Assembly (NCBI GenBank): GCA_013298525.1
Contig: JAAFHW010000001.1
Span: 1-64,000 of the forward strand
Source: Flavobacteriia bacterium
Lineage (GTDB): Bacteria > Bacteroidota > Bacteroidia > Flavobacteriales > Flavobacteriaceae
DNA length: 64,000 nt
Direction of reading: 5' to 3'
In this document: positions 50,041 through 60,821 of the stretch, piece by piece
How positions within the stretch are numbered: position 1 is the stretch's first letter
Layout: the number at the start of each line of letters is the position of its first letter
Notes under the pieces: model-generated
Told to the model about the DNA's origin: nothing
Seen by the model: only the letters and a program-made list of their open reading frames with translations
Databases searched by the model: none
Translations under genes and position numbers: made by a program

Positions 50041-50274
50041 AATAAAAGCGAAATTTTAATCATTTTCAACACAACAATCACTTTGGCTGTCAAAAATGAG
50101 AAGGTTTCTTAAACAGCTTTATTTCGATTCGTTTTTAATAGAGGATTACTATTTAAGTTTATAAAACAATAACAAACACTTATATTATTAAAATTTGGCC
50201 AATTTTATAACTTTTTATCTTTTACGACTAAAATTTTATACTTTTGGCAAATAGAAAAAAATAACACTTTTAAA

Positions 50275-50853
50275 ATGAAAAAAATTATAGTATGTCTTGC
50301 AATGGCAGTTGCAATTGTATCATGTAACAAAACTACAGACGCAAAAGAATTTAAAACAGCTTATATCGATACCAATAAACTTTTGGATGAATCTATAGAG
50401 AAAAAAGATATTGAAGAAAAATACAAAGCTAAAGCTGATGTAATGGATTCAAGATTGAAAGTCGCTGCAGAAAAATTTCAAAGTGAAGCAGCTAGTTTCA
50501 AACAAAATGCAATGGCCAATGGTCAAGCTTGGGCTCAACAAAAAGGTGCAGAATTGCAACAAAGAGAACAAGAATTACAATATGCTCAACAAGGTATGTT
50601 GCAACAATTACAAACAGAAAGCGGAAAAGAAATGGATTCTTTAGTAACTAAATACAAGAAAATTTTCAAAGAATACGGAAAAGACAAAGGATACGACTAT
50701 GTTTTTGGAACAGGTGAAGCTGCTACCGTATTGTATGCTAAAGACAGTTACGATATCACTAAAGAATTAATCAAATTGGTGAATGATAAATACAAGTCTG
50801 AGGGTAAAAAAGAAGAAAAACCTGCAGATAAAAAAGAAGAAGCTAAGAAATAA
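50275..50853 (+). CDS. OmpH/Skp-like periplasmic protein (predicted lipoprotein)
   Basis: VAIVSCNKTT lipobox; AYIDTNKLLDES...helical...YDYVFGTGEAATVLYAKDSYDITKELIKLVNDKY. Confidence 0.88.
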   Translation: MKKIIVCLAMAVAIVSCNKTTDAKEFKTAYIDTNKLLDESIEKKDIEEKYKAKADVMDSRLKVAAEKFQSEAASFKQNAMANGQAWAQQKGAELQQREQELQYAQQGMLQQLQTESGKEMDSLVTKYKKIFKEYGKDKGYDYVFGTGEAATVLYAKDSYDITKELIKLVNDKYKSEGKKEEKPADKKEEAKK

Positions 50854-50874
50854 TTTTAGTTTTTAATTTTAGAT

Positions 50875-50902
50875 AAACGCCTTTCAAAAGAAGGCGTTTT
50901 TT
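50875..50902. terminator. Intrinsic terminator after the ompH-like gene
   Basis: AAACGCCTTTCAAAAGAAGGCGTTTTTT. Confidence 0.85.
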
Positions 50903-50953
50903 CTTTGTATATTGATTAACAAACTTTTATATTTGCTTTTTAAAATATAAGCC

Positions 50954-53224
50954 ATGGAATTTGTATCAGCAGAAGCAAAATATGTTTTGCAATTTATCAA
51001 CCAAACCAACCGTTCCGTATTCCTTACAGGAAAAGCAGGAACCGGAAAAACTACTCTTCTCAAAGAAATTATTAGAACCACTCACAAGAATTGTGTAGTT
51101 GTTGCACCCACAGGAATTGCTGCTTTAAATGCCGGTGGCGTAACAATTCATTCTATGTTTCAATTGCCTTTTGGCGGATTTATTCCAGATAATTCTACAC
51201 CACAATTTGCAGAAAACTCTAAGTTTGAAAGCCGCGCCACACTTCGTAGACACTTCAAAATGAGCGGATTAAAGAAAGCTGTTATTAAAAACATGGAGTT
51301 ACTGATTATCGACGAAGTCAGTATGTTACGTTCCGATTTATTGGATGCTATGGATTTTATGCTGCAGTCAGTTCGTAAAAAAACACAACCATTTGGTGGA
51401 GTTCAAGTACTTTTTATTGGCGATTTACTTCAGCTTCCGCCTGTAATTCGTGATGAAGAATGGCGAACTTTAAAACAATATTACAGAGGAAAATTCTTCT
51501 TCCATTCTCATGTTATTGAGCAATTTCCGCCATTGTACATTGAACTTTCGAAAATCTTTAGACAAACCGATGATCGTTTTATTTCTGTACTTAATAATTT
51601 GAGAAACAATCGAATAACGCAAAACGATATCCAAATTTTAAATGAATTTGTTAAACCAGATTTTGATTTAAAAGTAAATAAAGGTTACATAACACTAACA
51701 ACACATAACGTAAAAGCAGATACTATAAATTCAGAATCTCTCCAGGATTTGGAAGGAAGATCAAAAACTTATTATGCAGAAATAACAGGTGATTTTCCGG
51801 ATAAGATTTATCCAATTGAAGAAAAACTAGAACTTAAAGTTGGTGCTCAAATCATGTTTATTAAAAATGATTTGTCTTTTGAAAAGAAGTTCTTTAATGG
51901 TAAAATGGGTTTTGTAAAATCTATTTCTGAGAAAGAAATAATGATTCATTTTCCTGATGAAAATAAAACCATTGAGGTTGAAAAATACGAATGGCAAAAT
52001 ATTAGATATTCCATAGACGAGAACACAAAAGAGGTTCAAGAAGAGGTTTTGGGCACATTTGTTCATTATCCAATTAAATTAGCTTGGGCAATAACCGTTC
52101 ATAAAAGTCAAGGATTAACTTTTGACAAAGCAGCGCTCGATGTTTCGCAAGTTTTTCTTCCAGGACAAGCTTATGTCGCGCTTTCTCGTTTACGCTCTTT
52201 AAACGGCTTAATTTTACTTTCTCCGTTAAGAATGAACGGAATTTCTAACGATCAAGATGTAATGGATTATTCTTTGAATAAAGCATCTGAAGATCACTTA
52301 GAAAATGCTTTACAAAATGAAACTAAGAACTTTATTCATAATTATTTAATAAACAGTTTTGAATGGACTGAACTTGCTCAAGAATGGCGTAATCATAAAT
52401 TTAGTTACCTTGATAGTGATAAATCTGTAAAGTCTAAATCTGCCAATTGGGCTGCGCAACAGTTAGAACTTTGTGATTCAATTATTGATCCATCTAGGAA
52501 ATTTATTTCTCAACTAAATAAATTATTTTCTCAAGAAACTACAGATTATCAGTTTATTAACGATAGAATTCAAGCAGCTTACAGTTATTTTTTTGATAAA
52601 CTAGATAAGCTAGAATACGAAATTTTATATAAAATTGAAGAAATAAAAAGGGTTAAACAAGTAAAACAATTTTACGACGAATTGCTAGATTTAGAAGATT
52701 TGCAAACCAAAGCAGTATTACGATTAATGAAAGCCAAATTGTTGATGGAAACTATTATGAATAGAAAAACCATTAGTAAAGATAGTTTAAATTCTTCGGA
52801 AATAAAGAATTACAAATTGAACAAAATTGAGAGAGTTGTTGAAGATTTCAAACGAAACAACATTAATTTGATAGAAGATAAAGAAGACGTTAGTTATTAC
52901 GAGCCAAAGAAAAAGAAGTCGGAAAAAACTCCAAAAAAACCAACATCTCAAATCACTTATGAACTTTGGGTAGAAAGAAATACAATAGAAGAAATTGCCA
53001 ATTTGAGAAAGCTTACTGTTGCAACAATTTTATCACATTTTACAAAACTAATTCAAGATAAAGCAGTTAGCATCAACGATATTATGCCAGAAGATAAAAT
53101 TGAAATTTTAACGAAAGCATTTTATGGTTATAAAGAAGAATCATTAACACCAATGAAAGAACAATTAGGCGAGGATTTTTCTTGGGAAGAATTAAGAATG
53201 TTTAAAGCGAGTTTGAATGTTTAG
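50954..53224 (+). CDS. PIF1-like AAA helicase with C-terminal helix-turn-helix region
   Basis: VFLTGKAGTGKTTLLKEIIRTTHKNCVVVAPTGIAALNAGGVTIHSMF; LAWAITVHKSQGLTFDKAALDVS...AYVALSRLRSLNGLILLSP; C-term TYELWVERNTIEEIANLRKLTVATILSHFTKLIQ. Confidence 0.92.
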   Translation: MEFVSAEAKYVLQFINQTNRSVFLTGKAGTGKTTLLKEIIRTTHKNCVVVAPTGIAALNAGGVTIHSMFQLPFGGFIPDNSTPQFAENSKFESRATLRRHFKMSGLKKAVIKNMELLIIDEVSMLRSDLLDAMDFMLQSVRKKTQPFGGVQVLFIGDLLQLPPVIRDEEWRTLKQYYRGKFFFHSHVIEQFPPLYIELSKIFRQTDDRFISVLNNLRNNRITQNDIQILNEFVKPDFDLKVNKGYITLTTHNVKADTINSESLQDLEGRSKTYYAEITGDFPDKIYPIEEKLELKVGAQIMFIKNDLSFEKKFFNGKMGFVKSISEKEIMIHFPDENKTIEVEKYEWQNIRYSIDENTKEVQEEVLGTFVHYPIKLAWAITVHKSQGLTFDKAALDVSQVFLPGQAYVALSRLRSLNGLILLSPLRMNGISNDQDVMDYSLNKASEDHLENALQNETKNFIHNYLINSFEWTELAQEWRNHKFSYLDSDKSVKSKSANWAAQQLELCDSIIDPSRKFISQLNKLFSQETTDYQFINDRIQAAYSYFFDKLDKLEYEILYKIEEIKRVKQVKQFYDELLDLEDLQTKAVLRLMKAKLLMETIMNRKTISKDSLNSSEIKNYKLNKIERVVEDFKRNNINLIEDKEDVSYYEPKKKKSEKTPKKPTSQITYELWVERNTIEEIANLRKLTVATILSHFTKLIQDKAVSINDIMPEDKIEILTKAFYGYKEESLTPMKEQLGEDFSWEELRMFKASLNV

Positions 53225-53604
53225 CTCAACCAAAAAACACCTAAAATAGCTATAACAAAGTAAATAGCTATCGTTCTAGCGCCATCGAAATCTTTTGCCA
53301 ATCGTTGACCAAATAACATCATTAGTAGTGAGATACAAGAAAAAACAGCACCATAAAAACCAAACATTCTACCACCATTAATGTAAAGTTCTATAATTCC
53401 TACAACGCAAGAAATACCAGCTATTAATTCAAAAAAGACCAAAACTCCAAGAGCTTGTGGAACAAAGTTTTTTAGAATAGTTTTTTCAAAATGAGGTTTC
53501 ATCCAAGCCATATTATCATTCCAATGAAAAAGCTTATCATGCGCCGACATTATGAAAGTTATAGTTAGAAAAACCAAAACCAAAACTGATGCTGTATTGT
53601 TCAT
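53221..53604 (-). CDS. DoxX family membrane protein
   Basis: 127 aa, four TM stretches; LGVLVFFELIAGISCVVGIIELYINGG. Confidence 0.75.
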   Translation of the reverse strand: MNNTASVLVLVFLTITFIMSAHDKLFHWNDNMAWMKPHFEKTILKNFVPQALGVLVFFELIAGISCVVGIIELYINGGRMFGFYGAVFSCISLLMMLFGQRLAKDFDGARTIAIYFVIAILGVFWLS

Positions 53605-53607
53605 AGC

Positions 53608-54762
53608 TTATTTTTTGTGAATTAAACGAGTAAGTTTTATTGATAAATCGGTCAATATAATTTTTGCATTTCCGTTGCGTTCAATGTGGTATGAAGCATC
53701 AGATAATTCTTTAAAAATTTCTGTGATATTGTTTCCTGTTACAAAAGGAGCAAAATTCTCTAGTTTAAATTTATCAACTGTTGGTTCCATGTAGACCAAT
53801 TTTTCAGCTTGATAATTCAGCAATAATGCTTGTCGGAACATATCGATACAATAATTTAAAAATTTCTTCTGTGCTTCACGACCTAAACTTGCAATTTGAT
53901 CACTCCAAGCAATTAAATCTTGAATAGCTGCGGCATTTCCTTTTGCTCTAAATGCGGCTCGAACCCAATCGACAAACCATTTTTCAAAAGGCAATTCTTC
54001 ATGGTCTTCTTTTAAAAAGTGCAATGCTTTATTATAATTTCCTTGAGCTTGATGCGCAATTTTGAATGCTAATTTCTCATCAATTTTTTCACGTGAAACC
54101 AAAGCTTCAGAAATCACATTTTCTGGTAATCCGTTAAAATGCAATACTTGACAGCGTGAACGAATGGTTTGAATTATATCTTCTTCATTTTCAGAAATTA
54201 AGATAAAAACTGTTTTATCTGTTGGTTCTTCAAGTAGTTTTAAAAGTTTATTGGATGCCTCTAAATTCATTTTATCTGCCATCCAAATAATCATTATTTT
54301 GTATCCTCCTTCGTGCGATTTCAGTGCTAATGATTTTAATATTTCAGAGGCATCTTCAACACGAATCATCCCTTGCTTATTCTGAACTCCTAATATTTTG
54401 TACCAATCAAACAATCCACCACAAACATTTTCAGTAATGAATTGGCGCCATTCTTGAATAAAATCTAAACTTTTAGGTTTTGTTTTTACATCTTCTGTAG
54501 AAACTGTAGGATATATAAAATGTAAATCAGGATGTTGTAAGTGATTGAATTTTAAATTACAAGCTTCATTCTGTCCAATATTTTCATTTCCAGAATTTTG
54601 GCAAACGATATATTGTGCGTAGGCAATTGCCATTGCTAAAGTTCCACAACCTTCTTGACCAACAAATAGTTGCGCGTGAGGAATTCTTCCAAGGCTTGCG
54701 CTTCTAATTAAGTGGTTTTTAATGTGTTCTTGACCTAAAATTTCTGAAAAAAGCATAAGCAA
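53608..54762 (-). CDS. holB: DNA polymerase III delta' subunit
   Basis: ILGQEHIKNHLIRSASLGRIPHAQLFVGQEGCGTLAMAIAYAQYIVC; MADKMNLEASNKLLKLLEEPTDKTVFILISENEEDIIQTIRSRCQ. Confidence 0.93.
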   Translation of the reverse strand: MLMLFSEILGQEHIKNHLIRSASLGRIPHAQLFVGQEGCGTLAMAIAYAQYIVCQNSGNENIGQNEACNLKFNHLQHPDLHFIYPTVSTEDVKTKPKSLDFIQEWRQFITENVCGGLFDWYKILGVQNKQGMIRVEDASEILKSLALKSHEGGYKIMIIWMADKMNLEASNKLLKLLEEPTDKTVFILISENEEDIIQTIRSRCQVLHFNGLPENVISEALVSREKIDEKLAFKIAHQAQGNYNKALHFLKEDHEELPFEKWFVDWVRAAFRAKGNAAAIQDLIAWSDQIASLGREAQKKFLNYCIDMFRQALLLNYQAEKLVYMEPTVDKFKLENFAPFVTGNNITEIFKELSDASYHIERNGNAKIILTDLSIKLTRLIHKK

Positions 54763-54983
54763 AGATAATAAAAAATAACTTTATTTTTGTTAATAACTTT
54801 AAAAAAGGCGTAAGAAAAAACGTTCAAATTTTTAAAAACAACAAGAAATATATCTCAAAAACAATAAAAAACAGCATTTAATCGGATAAAAAATACATTT
54901 AATCGATATTTGTTATAATTTTGGATTGTTAATAACCATTATTTCAAATGTTTTAAAGACCCCAATCTAAAAAACTTAGAATC

Positions 54984-56945
54984 ATGAATGCTAAAAATAC
55001 TCTTCGAAAAATAGTTTTGCTAACTATGTTATTGGTTAGCACTATCAATTTTGCTCAACTTTCGGTTCCGTTTAAAATTCGTTACCAAGGATTTGTGAAA
55101 GGCGATATGACTATAATTGCCAATAATAGTGTAAACAGAGTTGACTTTACAAGCGGTCCAAACGAACCTTACTATAATCTTACTTCTTATGCAAAATTGA
55201 ATGATGAATTTGATATGGCTTATATTGATATTGATGAAGATGAATCTACTTTTTCTTCAAGTAGTGCAGAGTTATATCTTGAAAATTCAAACAGAAAAAA
55301 AATTGTTTATGCAGGACTTTATTGGTCAGGAACCTATCGTTATAATGCGGGAATTCAAAAATCAGAAAAAAAGTTTATTCCATCAGACGCTTCAAGAGGA
55401 ACTTTTTCTAGTGTAAAATTAAAATTACCTAACAAAGAGAAATACATAGATGTTTCGGGTCAAGTTATATTTGATGGAGCTGGCAAAAATGAGTTTGATG
55501 AAATTGCTCCCTATGCAGTTTACGCTGATATCACAGATTATTTAAAAGAATTATCAAATGCTTCGGGTGTTTATTCAGTTGCTAACGTAAAAGCAACTCA
55601 AGGAATAATAGAAGGTGGAGTTTCTGCAGGATGGACTATTTTTATTGTCTACGAAGACCAAAATATGAGTGGAAAATTTGTATCAAGTTATGATGGTTTC
55701 GCTGGTGTAACAGACAAGTCAACAGATATTGTATTTAATGGATTTCAAACTTTACCAGAAGGAAATGTTAGAGCAAAAATTGCTTGTGCCTCTTTAGAAG
55801 GAGATAACAACCTTTTTGGTGATCAATTACTTTTTAGTTCCAACGAAAGCAAACTTTTCACACCATTAAGCACAAACATTAGAAAAGATAACAACTTTTT
55901 TAATAGTTCGATTACGATAGAAAATCAGAATTTTATTAATAGATATCCTGATAGTAAAAACACATTAGGTTACGACACATGTTTGTTTACAATACCAAAT
56001 CCTAATAATACAATCATTGGAAATAATATCAAAGAAGCTACATTAAGATTAAAATCAGTAGGTGATAGATGTTTTATGTTTTTTACTGCATTTGGAGTAG
56101 AAGTAACGCCATCAATTGGTGAAATTAATTATGCAACAAATGATGACAAACCATTGAAAGTCAATTCAAAAAATAATCTGATAAAATTTATACCAGCCAA
56201 CAAAGATTTTTTAATCGAAGATTATAGAACAAGTTCTTCAATAAACAGAAATAGAAAAAACACTTTTATAGATAGTAAAAATAACATTATTGAAGTACAA
56301 ACTGCATCAATTTCATCTGCAACTACAGGTTATTATATAATAGCTAATATTTTTAAAACAGAACAAAGCGCAATAGAATTTGTAACTTTTCTAAAATCAA
56401 AAGATATCGAAGCCGACTTTTTTACTAATGTTTTAAACAATTATCGATATGTTTATCTAAAGAAAAACAATGATTTAAATGAAATAGTCGATTTATATCT
56501 TTCAAAACTAGATGATACTTACGAAGATAGAATTCAGATTTTAGCAATCAACAAAAACAATAATGATTTGATTGCCGATGCAAGTAAAAAAGAGCAGCCT
56601 ATTAAACAAGAAGTTGCAATAAAAGAACCAAACAAAAAAGAACTTTTTGATGTTCAGATTGTCTCTATACCAAATGAACCAAGAGGATATTATATTGTTG
56701 CCAATGTGTTTTCAGTTTCAGAAAATTCGGTTAACTTTTTCAATTTACTAAAATCAAAAGGATTGACACCAAAAGTGTTAATTAATCCAATGAATAATTA
56801 TAAATATGTTTATTTAAAAAAGGTCGACAATGAGCAAGAAGCGCAAGCATTGTATCTTTCTAAAATAAACAACACCTATCAAGGTAAACTTTGGATTTTA
56901 TCAGTAAACAATAACAACGCACTAATTACAGACAATGACGATTAA
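54984..56945 (+). CDS. Secreted protein with gliding/T9SS-adhesin-like N-terminal region and two SPOR-like C-terminal repeats
   Basis: Signal peptide; VPFKIRYQGFVKGDMTIIANNSVNR; two copies of GYYI(I/V)AN(I/V)F...FLKSKx...NNY(R/K)YVYLKK...LYLSK(L/I)(D/N)(D/N)TY. Confidence 0.72.
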   Translation: MNAKNTLRKIVLLTMLLVSTINFAQLSVPFKIRYQGFVKGDMTIIANNSVNRVDFTSGPNEPYYNLTSYAKLNDEFDMAYIDIDEDESTFSSSSAELYLENSNRKKIVYAGLYWSGTYRYNAGIQKSEKKFIPSDASRGTFSSVKLKLPNKEKYIDVSGQVIFDGAGKNEFDEIAPYAVYADITDYLKELSNASGVYSVANVKATQGIIEGGVSAGWTIFIVYEDQNMSGKFVSSYDGFAGVTDKSTDIVFNGFQTLPEGNVRAKIACASLEGDNNLFGDQLLFSSNESKLFTPLSTNIRKDNNFFNSSITIENQNFINRYPDSKNTLGYDTCLFTIPNPNNTIIGNNIKEATLRLKSVGDRCFMFFTAFGVEVTPSIGEINYATNDDKPLKVNSKNNLIKFIPANKDFLIEDYRTSSSINRNRKNTFIDSKNNIIEVQTASISSATTGYYIIANIFKTEQSAIEFVTFLKSKDIEADFFTNVLNNYRYVYLKKNNDLNEIVDLYLSKLDDTYEDRIQILAINKNNNDLIADASKKEQPIKQEVAIKEPNKKELFDVQIVSIPNEPRGYYIVANVFSVSENSVNFFNLLKSKGLTPKVLINPMNNYKYVYLKKVDNEQEAQALYLSKINNTYQGKLWILSVNNNNALITDNDD

Positions 56946-57096
56946 TATACTTATATACGGAATCTACAAATCAGTTCTAGAAAAGAAAAATATGTTTCCA
57001 GAAATCATTAAAGAAATTGATTTTAAATGTAGTATTTTCGGACGTGAAGGAGTAAAAATTCACTCAGTGCGTGACGAAAAAACAGATAGCGAATAG
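56935..57096 (+). CDS. Small ORF (53 aa) overlapping the preceding stop
   Basis: ATG at 56935 reads MTINILIYGIYKSVLEKKNMFPEIIKEIDFKCSIFGREGVKIHSVRDEKTDSE*; below the ORF-track size cutoff. Confidence 0.35.
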   Translation: MTINILIYGIYKSVLEKKNMFPEIIKEIDFKCSIFGREGVKIHSVRDEKTDSE

Positions 57097-57173
57097 ACCT
57101 GATATTTCTCATTTTTAATAAAAAACAAAATACTTATATTTGCAGATTAATATCAATTAACACTGCAATTTAA

Positions 57174-58361
57174 ATGAAAACCTTAAACGATTTCAATTTC
57201 AAAGATAAAAAAGCTTTAATCAGAGTAGATTTTAATGTTCCGTTAGACGAAAATTTTAATGTTACAGACACCAATAGAATTGAAGCTGCAAAACCAACAA
57301 TTGATAAAATTCTTGCAGATGGTGGAAGTGTAATTCTAATGTCGCACTTAGGAAGACCAAAAGGAAAAGAAGAAAAATATTCTTTAAAACATATCGTTAA
57401 AACAGTTTCAGAAGTTCTTGGAACAAATGTGGAATTTGCTTCAGATTGTAGAGGCGAAGTTGCTTTTAATGCTGCTGCAAATTTACAACCAGGTCAAGTT
57501 TTACTTCTAGAAAATTTACGTTTTTATGCAGAAGAAGAAGCTGGAGATATTGATTTTGCTAGAGAACTTTCTCAACTTGGAGATATCTATGTAAATGATG
57601 CTTTTGGAACTGCCCACAGAGCTCATGCCTCTACAACAATTGTTGCACAATTTTTCCCAAATCAAAAATGTTTCGGATTGCTTTTGGCAAAAGAAATAGA
57701 TAGTTTGAATAGAGTTTTAAATAATTCTGTCAAACCAGTTACCGCTATTCTTGGCGGCTCTAAAGTTTCTTCTAAAATTACCGTTATTGAAAATATTTTA
57801 GATAAGGTAGACCACATGATTATTGGTGGTGGAATGACTTTTACATTCATCAAAGCCTTGGGAGGAAAAGTAGGAGATTCTATTTGTGAAGACGATAAAC
57901 TAGATTTAGCTATCGAAATTTTACATAAAGCTAAAGAAAAAGGCGTTCACATTCATATTCCAGTTGATGTTGTTGCTGCCAATGCTTTTTCAAATGATGC
58001 AGAAACACAAATTGTTGATGTTCGTGAAATTCCTGACGGATGGCAAGGACTTGATGCAGGACCAAAATCATTAGAAAATTTCAAAAAAATTATAATGGAT
58101 TCAAAAACAATCCTTTGGAATGGTCCGTTAGGTGTTTTTGAAATGGAAAAATTTGCTCACGGAACCATTACTTTGGGTGAATATATTGCAGAAGCCACTG
58201 CAAATGGCGCTTTCTCACTTGTTGGTGGTGGCGACTCAGTTTCAGCGGTAAAACAGTTCGGGTTAGAAGATAAAATGAGTTACGTTTCTACTGGTGGCGG
58301 AGCTATGTTAGAAATGCTTGAAGGAAGAGTTTTACCAGGAATCCAGGCAATTTTAGACTAA
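57174..58361 (+). CDS. pgk: Phosphoglycerate kinase
   Basis: [65 protein letters not shown]. Confidence 0.98.
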   Translation: MKTLNDFNFKDKKALIRVDFNVPLDENFNVTDTNRIEAAKPTIDKILADGGSVILMSHLGRPKGKEEKYSLKHIVKTVSEVLGTNVEFASDCRGEVAFNAAANLQPGQVLLLENLRFYAEEEAGDIDFARELSQLGDIYVNDAFGTAHRAHASTTIVAQFFPNQKCFGLLLAKEIDSLNRVLNNSVKPVTAILGGSKVSSKITVIENILDKVDHMIIGGGMTFTFIKALGGKVGDSICEDDKLDLAIEILHKAKEKGVHIHIPVDVVAANAFSNDAETQIVDVREIPDGWQGLDAGPKSLENFKKIIMDSKTILWNGPLGVFEMEKFAHGTITLGEYIAEATANGAFSLVGGGDSVSAVKQFGLEDKMSYVSTGGGAMLEMLEGRVLPGIQAILD

Positions 58362-58429
58362 AAAAAGACTTTAACAATAATTAAACATATTGTTGCGTTA
58401 TAGTTAGTAACTTTGCATTTTAGCATAAA

Positions 58430-60799
58430 ATGCTGATTAACAAATTTTTGAGAATACAAAATATGATTATAAAAAATAAATTAACAGCGTTTCTTTTGGT
58501 AGCTTCTTCAGTTGTTTTCGGACAAGAAGTTGCAACACAACAAGATTCGATTGTAAAAAAAGAGACCAAAATTTCCTACTTAGATTCAATAAAAGCAACT
58601 TTCGTTAATGACGAAATGGCTTCATGTATTGATAGTCTTTGGATGAAAGAATTAACCTCTTTAGACGTTTACAGCACACTTCTAGAAGATATAAAAAATA
58701 TTGATATCGATAAACCTGTTGATTACGAATTACCAACAGAATTATTGAAAGAACGTTTAAAGAAATTAGACGAAAAATCACCTTTCAATATTGAGTACAA
58801 CATTGGTTTAGAAAATGTTATTAAGTCATTCTTAAAAAATAGAAAAAAAGGATTTGAACGTTTGATGGGAATATCTCAGTTTTATTTTCCAATATTTGAA
58901 GAAGCTTTAGCGGTTCAAAACATCCCATTAGAAATTAAATATCTTGCTGTTGTTGAATCTGCTTTAAATCCGAGAGCGGTTTCTAGAGTTGGTGCAACAG
59001 GTTTGTGGCAATTTATGTATCAAACAGGAAAACAATATGGTTTGAACATTACTTCCTATGTTGATGAAAGAAGCGATCCACTAAGAGCAAGTCAAGCGGC
59101 AACCCAATACATGACCAATATGTACAAAATTTTTGGTGATTGGGATTTAGTTTTAGCGTCTTATAATTCTGGTCCTGGAAATGTTGCCAAAGCTATTCGT
59201 CGTTCAGGAGGTCAACAAAATTATTGGAACATTAGAAAAAATCTTCCAAAGGAAACTCAAGGATATCTTCCAGCTTTTTTAGCAACAATGTATATTTTTG
59301 AATATCATAAAGAACACGGAATAGTTCCGAATAAAGCTGTTGCCAATCATTTTGCAACCGATACAATAATGATTAAAAACCACATGACGTTTAAGCAAAT
59401 TTCAGATTTGTTAGATGTTCCAGTAGCTGAAATCCAGTTTTTCAATCCTTCGTTTAAGAGAAATGAAATTCCAGCAATTTCTGGTGAAAAAAACTTCTTG
59501 AGATTACCAAAAGATAAGATTGCAATTTTTGCTTCCAACGAAGACAAGGTTTATGCTTATGTAAAATATCAAGCAGACAAAAGAGAACGTCCTTATGAGC
59601 GTCTAGCATCTGTAAAACAAAATGATTCTACTAATGTAGCTTTTGCCGAGAGAGAATTTACCACTAGAACCAAATATCATAAAGTAAGGAAAGGAGATAA
59701 TCTTAGCGAAATTGCAGATAAATATCAAGTTTCAATTGGTGATATTAAAAAATGGAATGGATTAAGAAGCAACAAAGCGCCTTTGGGAAGAAATCTTAAA
59801 ATTGTCTCTACAGAAAGAATAGCTTACAAAGACAAAAAAGATTCAAAAGCCGATTCAGTTGCAACGAAATTGCCTAAAGTAATTTCTAATGAAAACACCA
59901 GCATTGCTTCAAATGAAGTAAAAGCAGAAAAAGTTTTTAAGACAGAAAAAGTAGTAACTTATAAAGATGTTACTAAATATCATAAAGTTAAAAAAGGTGA
60001 TGTACTTGGTGAAATTGCTGATAAATATGAAGTTTCTGTTACCGACATTAAGAAATGGAACAAAATAAAAGGAAGCAATATTGGTCTAGGCGATAACCTA
60101 AAAATTATTAAAAACGAGAAAGTAGTTACAACCGTTAAGAAAGAAGTTAAACAGCCTTTTGCATCTAAAAAAGAAGAAATAGCAACAGTTGAACCAAAAA
60201 TTTCTAAAGCGAAAAAAGAGGAGAAAGTTGATACAACTTCAAAATCTGAAAACTATTATGTTGTAGCTAAAGGTGATAATTTGACAGCTATTGCTAAGAA
60301 AAACAATGTAACAGTTCAAAACATTAAAGAATGGAATAATTTAATTGATACCAATGTAAAAGTAGGAACGCAATTAATTATTTCAGGTGAAAGTTTAGCA
60401 GAAGTTAAAGAGGAATCAATTTCTAAAGGAGAACTAAAAAATATTGAACACGTAGTTGGTAAAGGTGAATATCTTGGAACTATTGCTAGAAAATACAATA
60501 CAACTGTTAATGATTTATTAGAATTAAACTCGCTTTCAGATACAAATATCAAAGAAGGTGACAAATTAATTGTTGGTAAAGAAGAAATTGTTTCTAACGC
60601 TGATAAAAAAGCTAAGAAAAACGATTATGCAGCCAATCAGAAGAAAGCTAAAGAGAAAATGTACCAAGTAAGAAAAGGAGATTCTTTATTTAGTATTTCT
60701 CAAAAATTCCCTGGAGTTACCATTTCAGACATTAAAAAATGGAATAACATTAAAGGCGAAAGCATCCAACCTGGAATGAAATTAAAAATTAACGGATAA
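58430..60799 (+). CDS. Lytic transglycosylase (MltD-like) with multiple LysM domains
   Basis: ALNPRAVSRVGATGLWQFMYQTGKQYGL...VLASYNSGPGNVAKAIRRSGG; five LysM repeats such as YHKVRKGDNLSEIADKYQVSIGDIKKWNGL. Confidence 0.95.
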   Translation: MLINKFLRIQNMIIKNKLTAFLLVASSVVFGQEVATQQDSIVKKETKISYLDSIKATFVNDEMASCIDSLWMKELTSLDVYSTLLEDIKNIDIDKPVDYELPTELLKERLKKLDEKSPFNIEYNIGLENVIKSFLKNRKKGFERLMGISQFYFPIFEEALAVQNIPLEIKYLAVVESALNPRAVSRVGATGLWQFMYQTGKQYGLNITSYVDERSDPLRASQAATQYMTNMYKIFGDWDLVLASYNSGPGNVAKAIRRSGGQQNYWNIRKNLPKETQGYLPAFLATMYIFEYHKEHGIVPNKAVANHFATDTIMIKNHMTFKQISDLLDVPVAEIQFFNPSFKRNEIPAISGEKNFLRLPKDKIAIFASNEDKVYAYVKYQADKRERPYERLASVKQNDSTNVAFAEREFTTRTKYHKVRKGDNLSEIADKYQVSIGDIKKWNGLRSNKAPLGRNLKIVSTERIAYKDKKDSKADSVATKLPKVISNENTSIASNEVKAEKVFKTEKVVTYKDVTKYHKVKKGDVLGEIADKYEVSVTDIKKWNKIKGSNIGLGDNLKIIKNEKVVTTVKKEVKQPFASKKEEIATVEPKISKAKKEEKVDTTSKSENYYVVAKGDNLTAIAKKNNVTVQNIKEWNNLIDTNVKVGTQLIISGESLAEVKEESISKGELKNIEHVVGKGEYLGTIARKYNTTVNDLLELNSLSDTNIKEGDKLIVGKEEIVSNADKKAKKNDYAANQKKAKEKMYQVRKGDSLFSISQKFPGVTISDIKKWNNIKGESIQPGMKLKING

Positions 60800-60821
60800 T
60801 ACAAAAATCTTACATAAATTT

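Noticed and set aside
50041-50274. 234-bp intergenic region upstream of the ompH-like gene as a ncRNA
   Set aside because: No convincing hairpin architecture; only a TACTTTTG -7-like motif and a 22-codon ORF, both weak.
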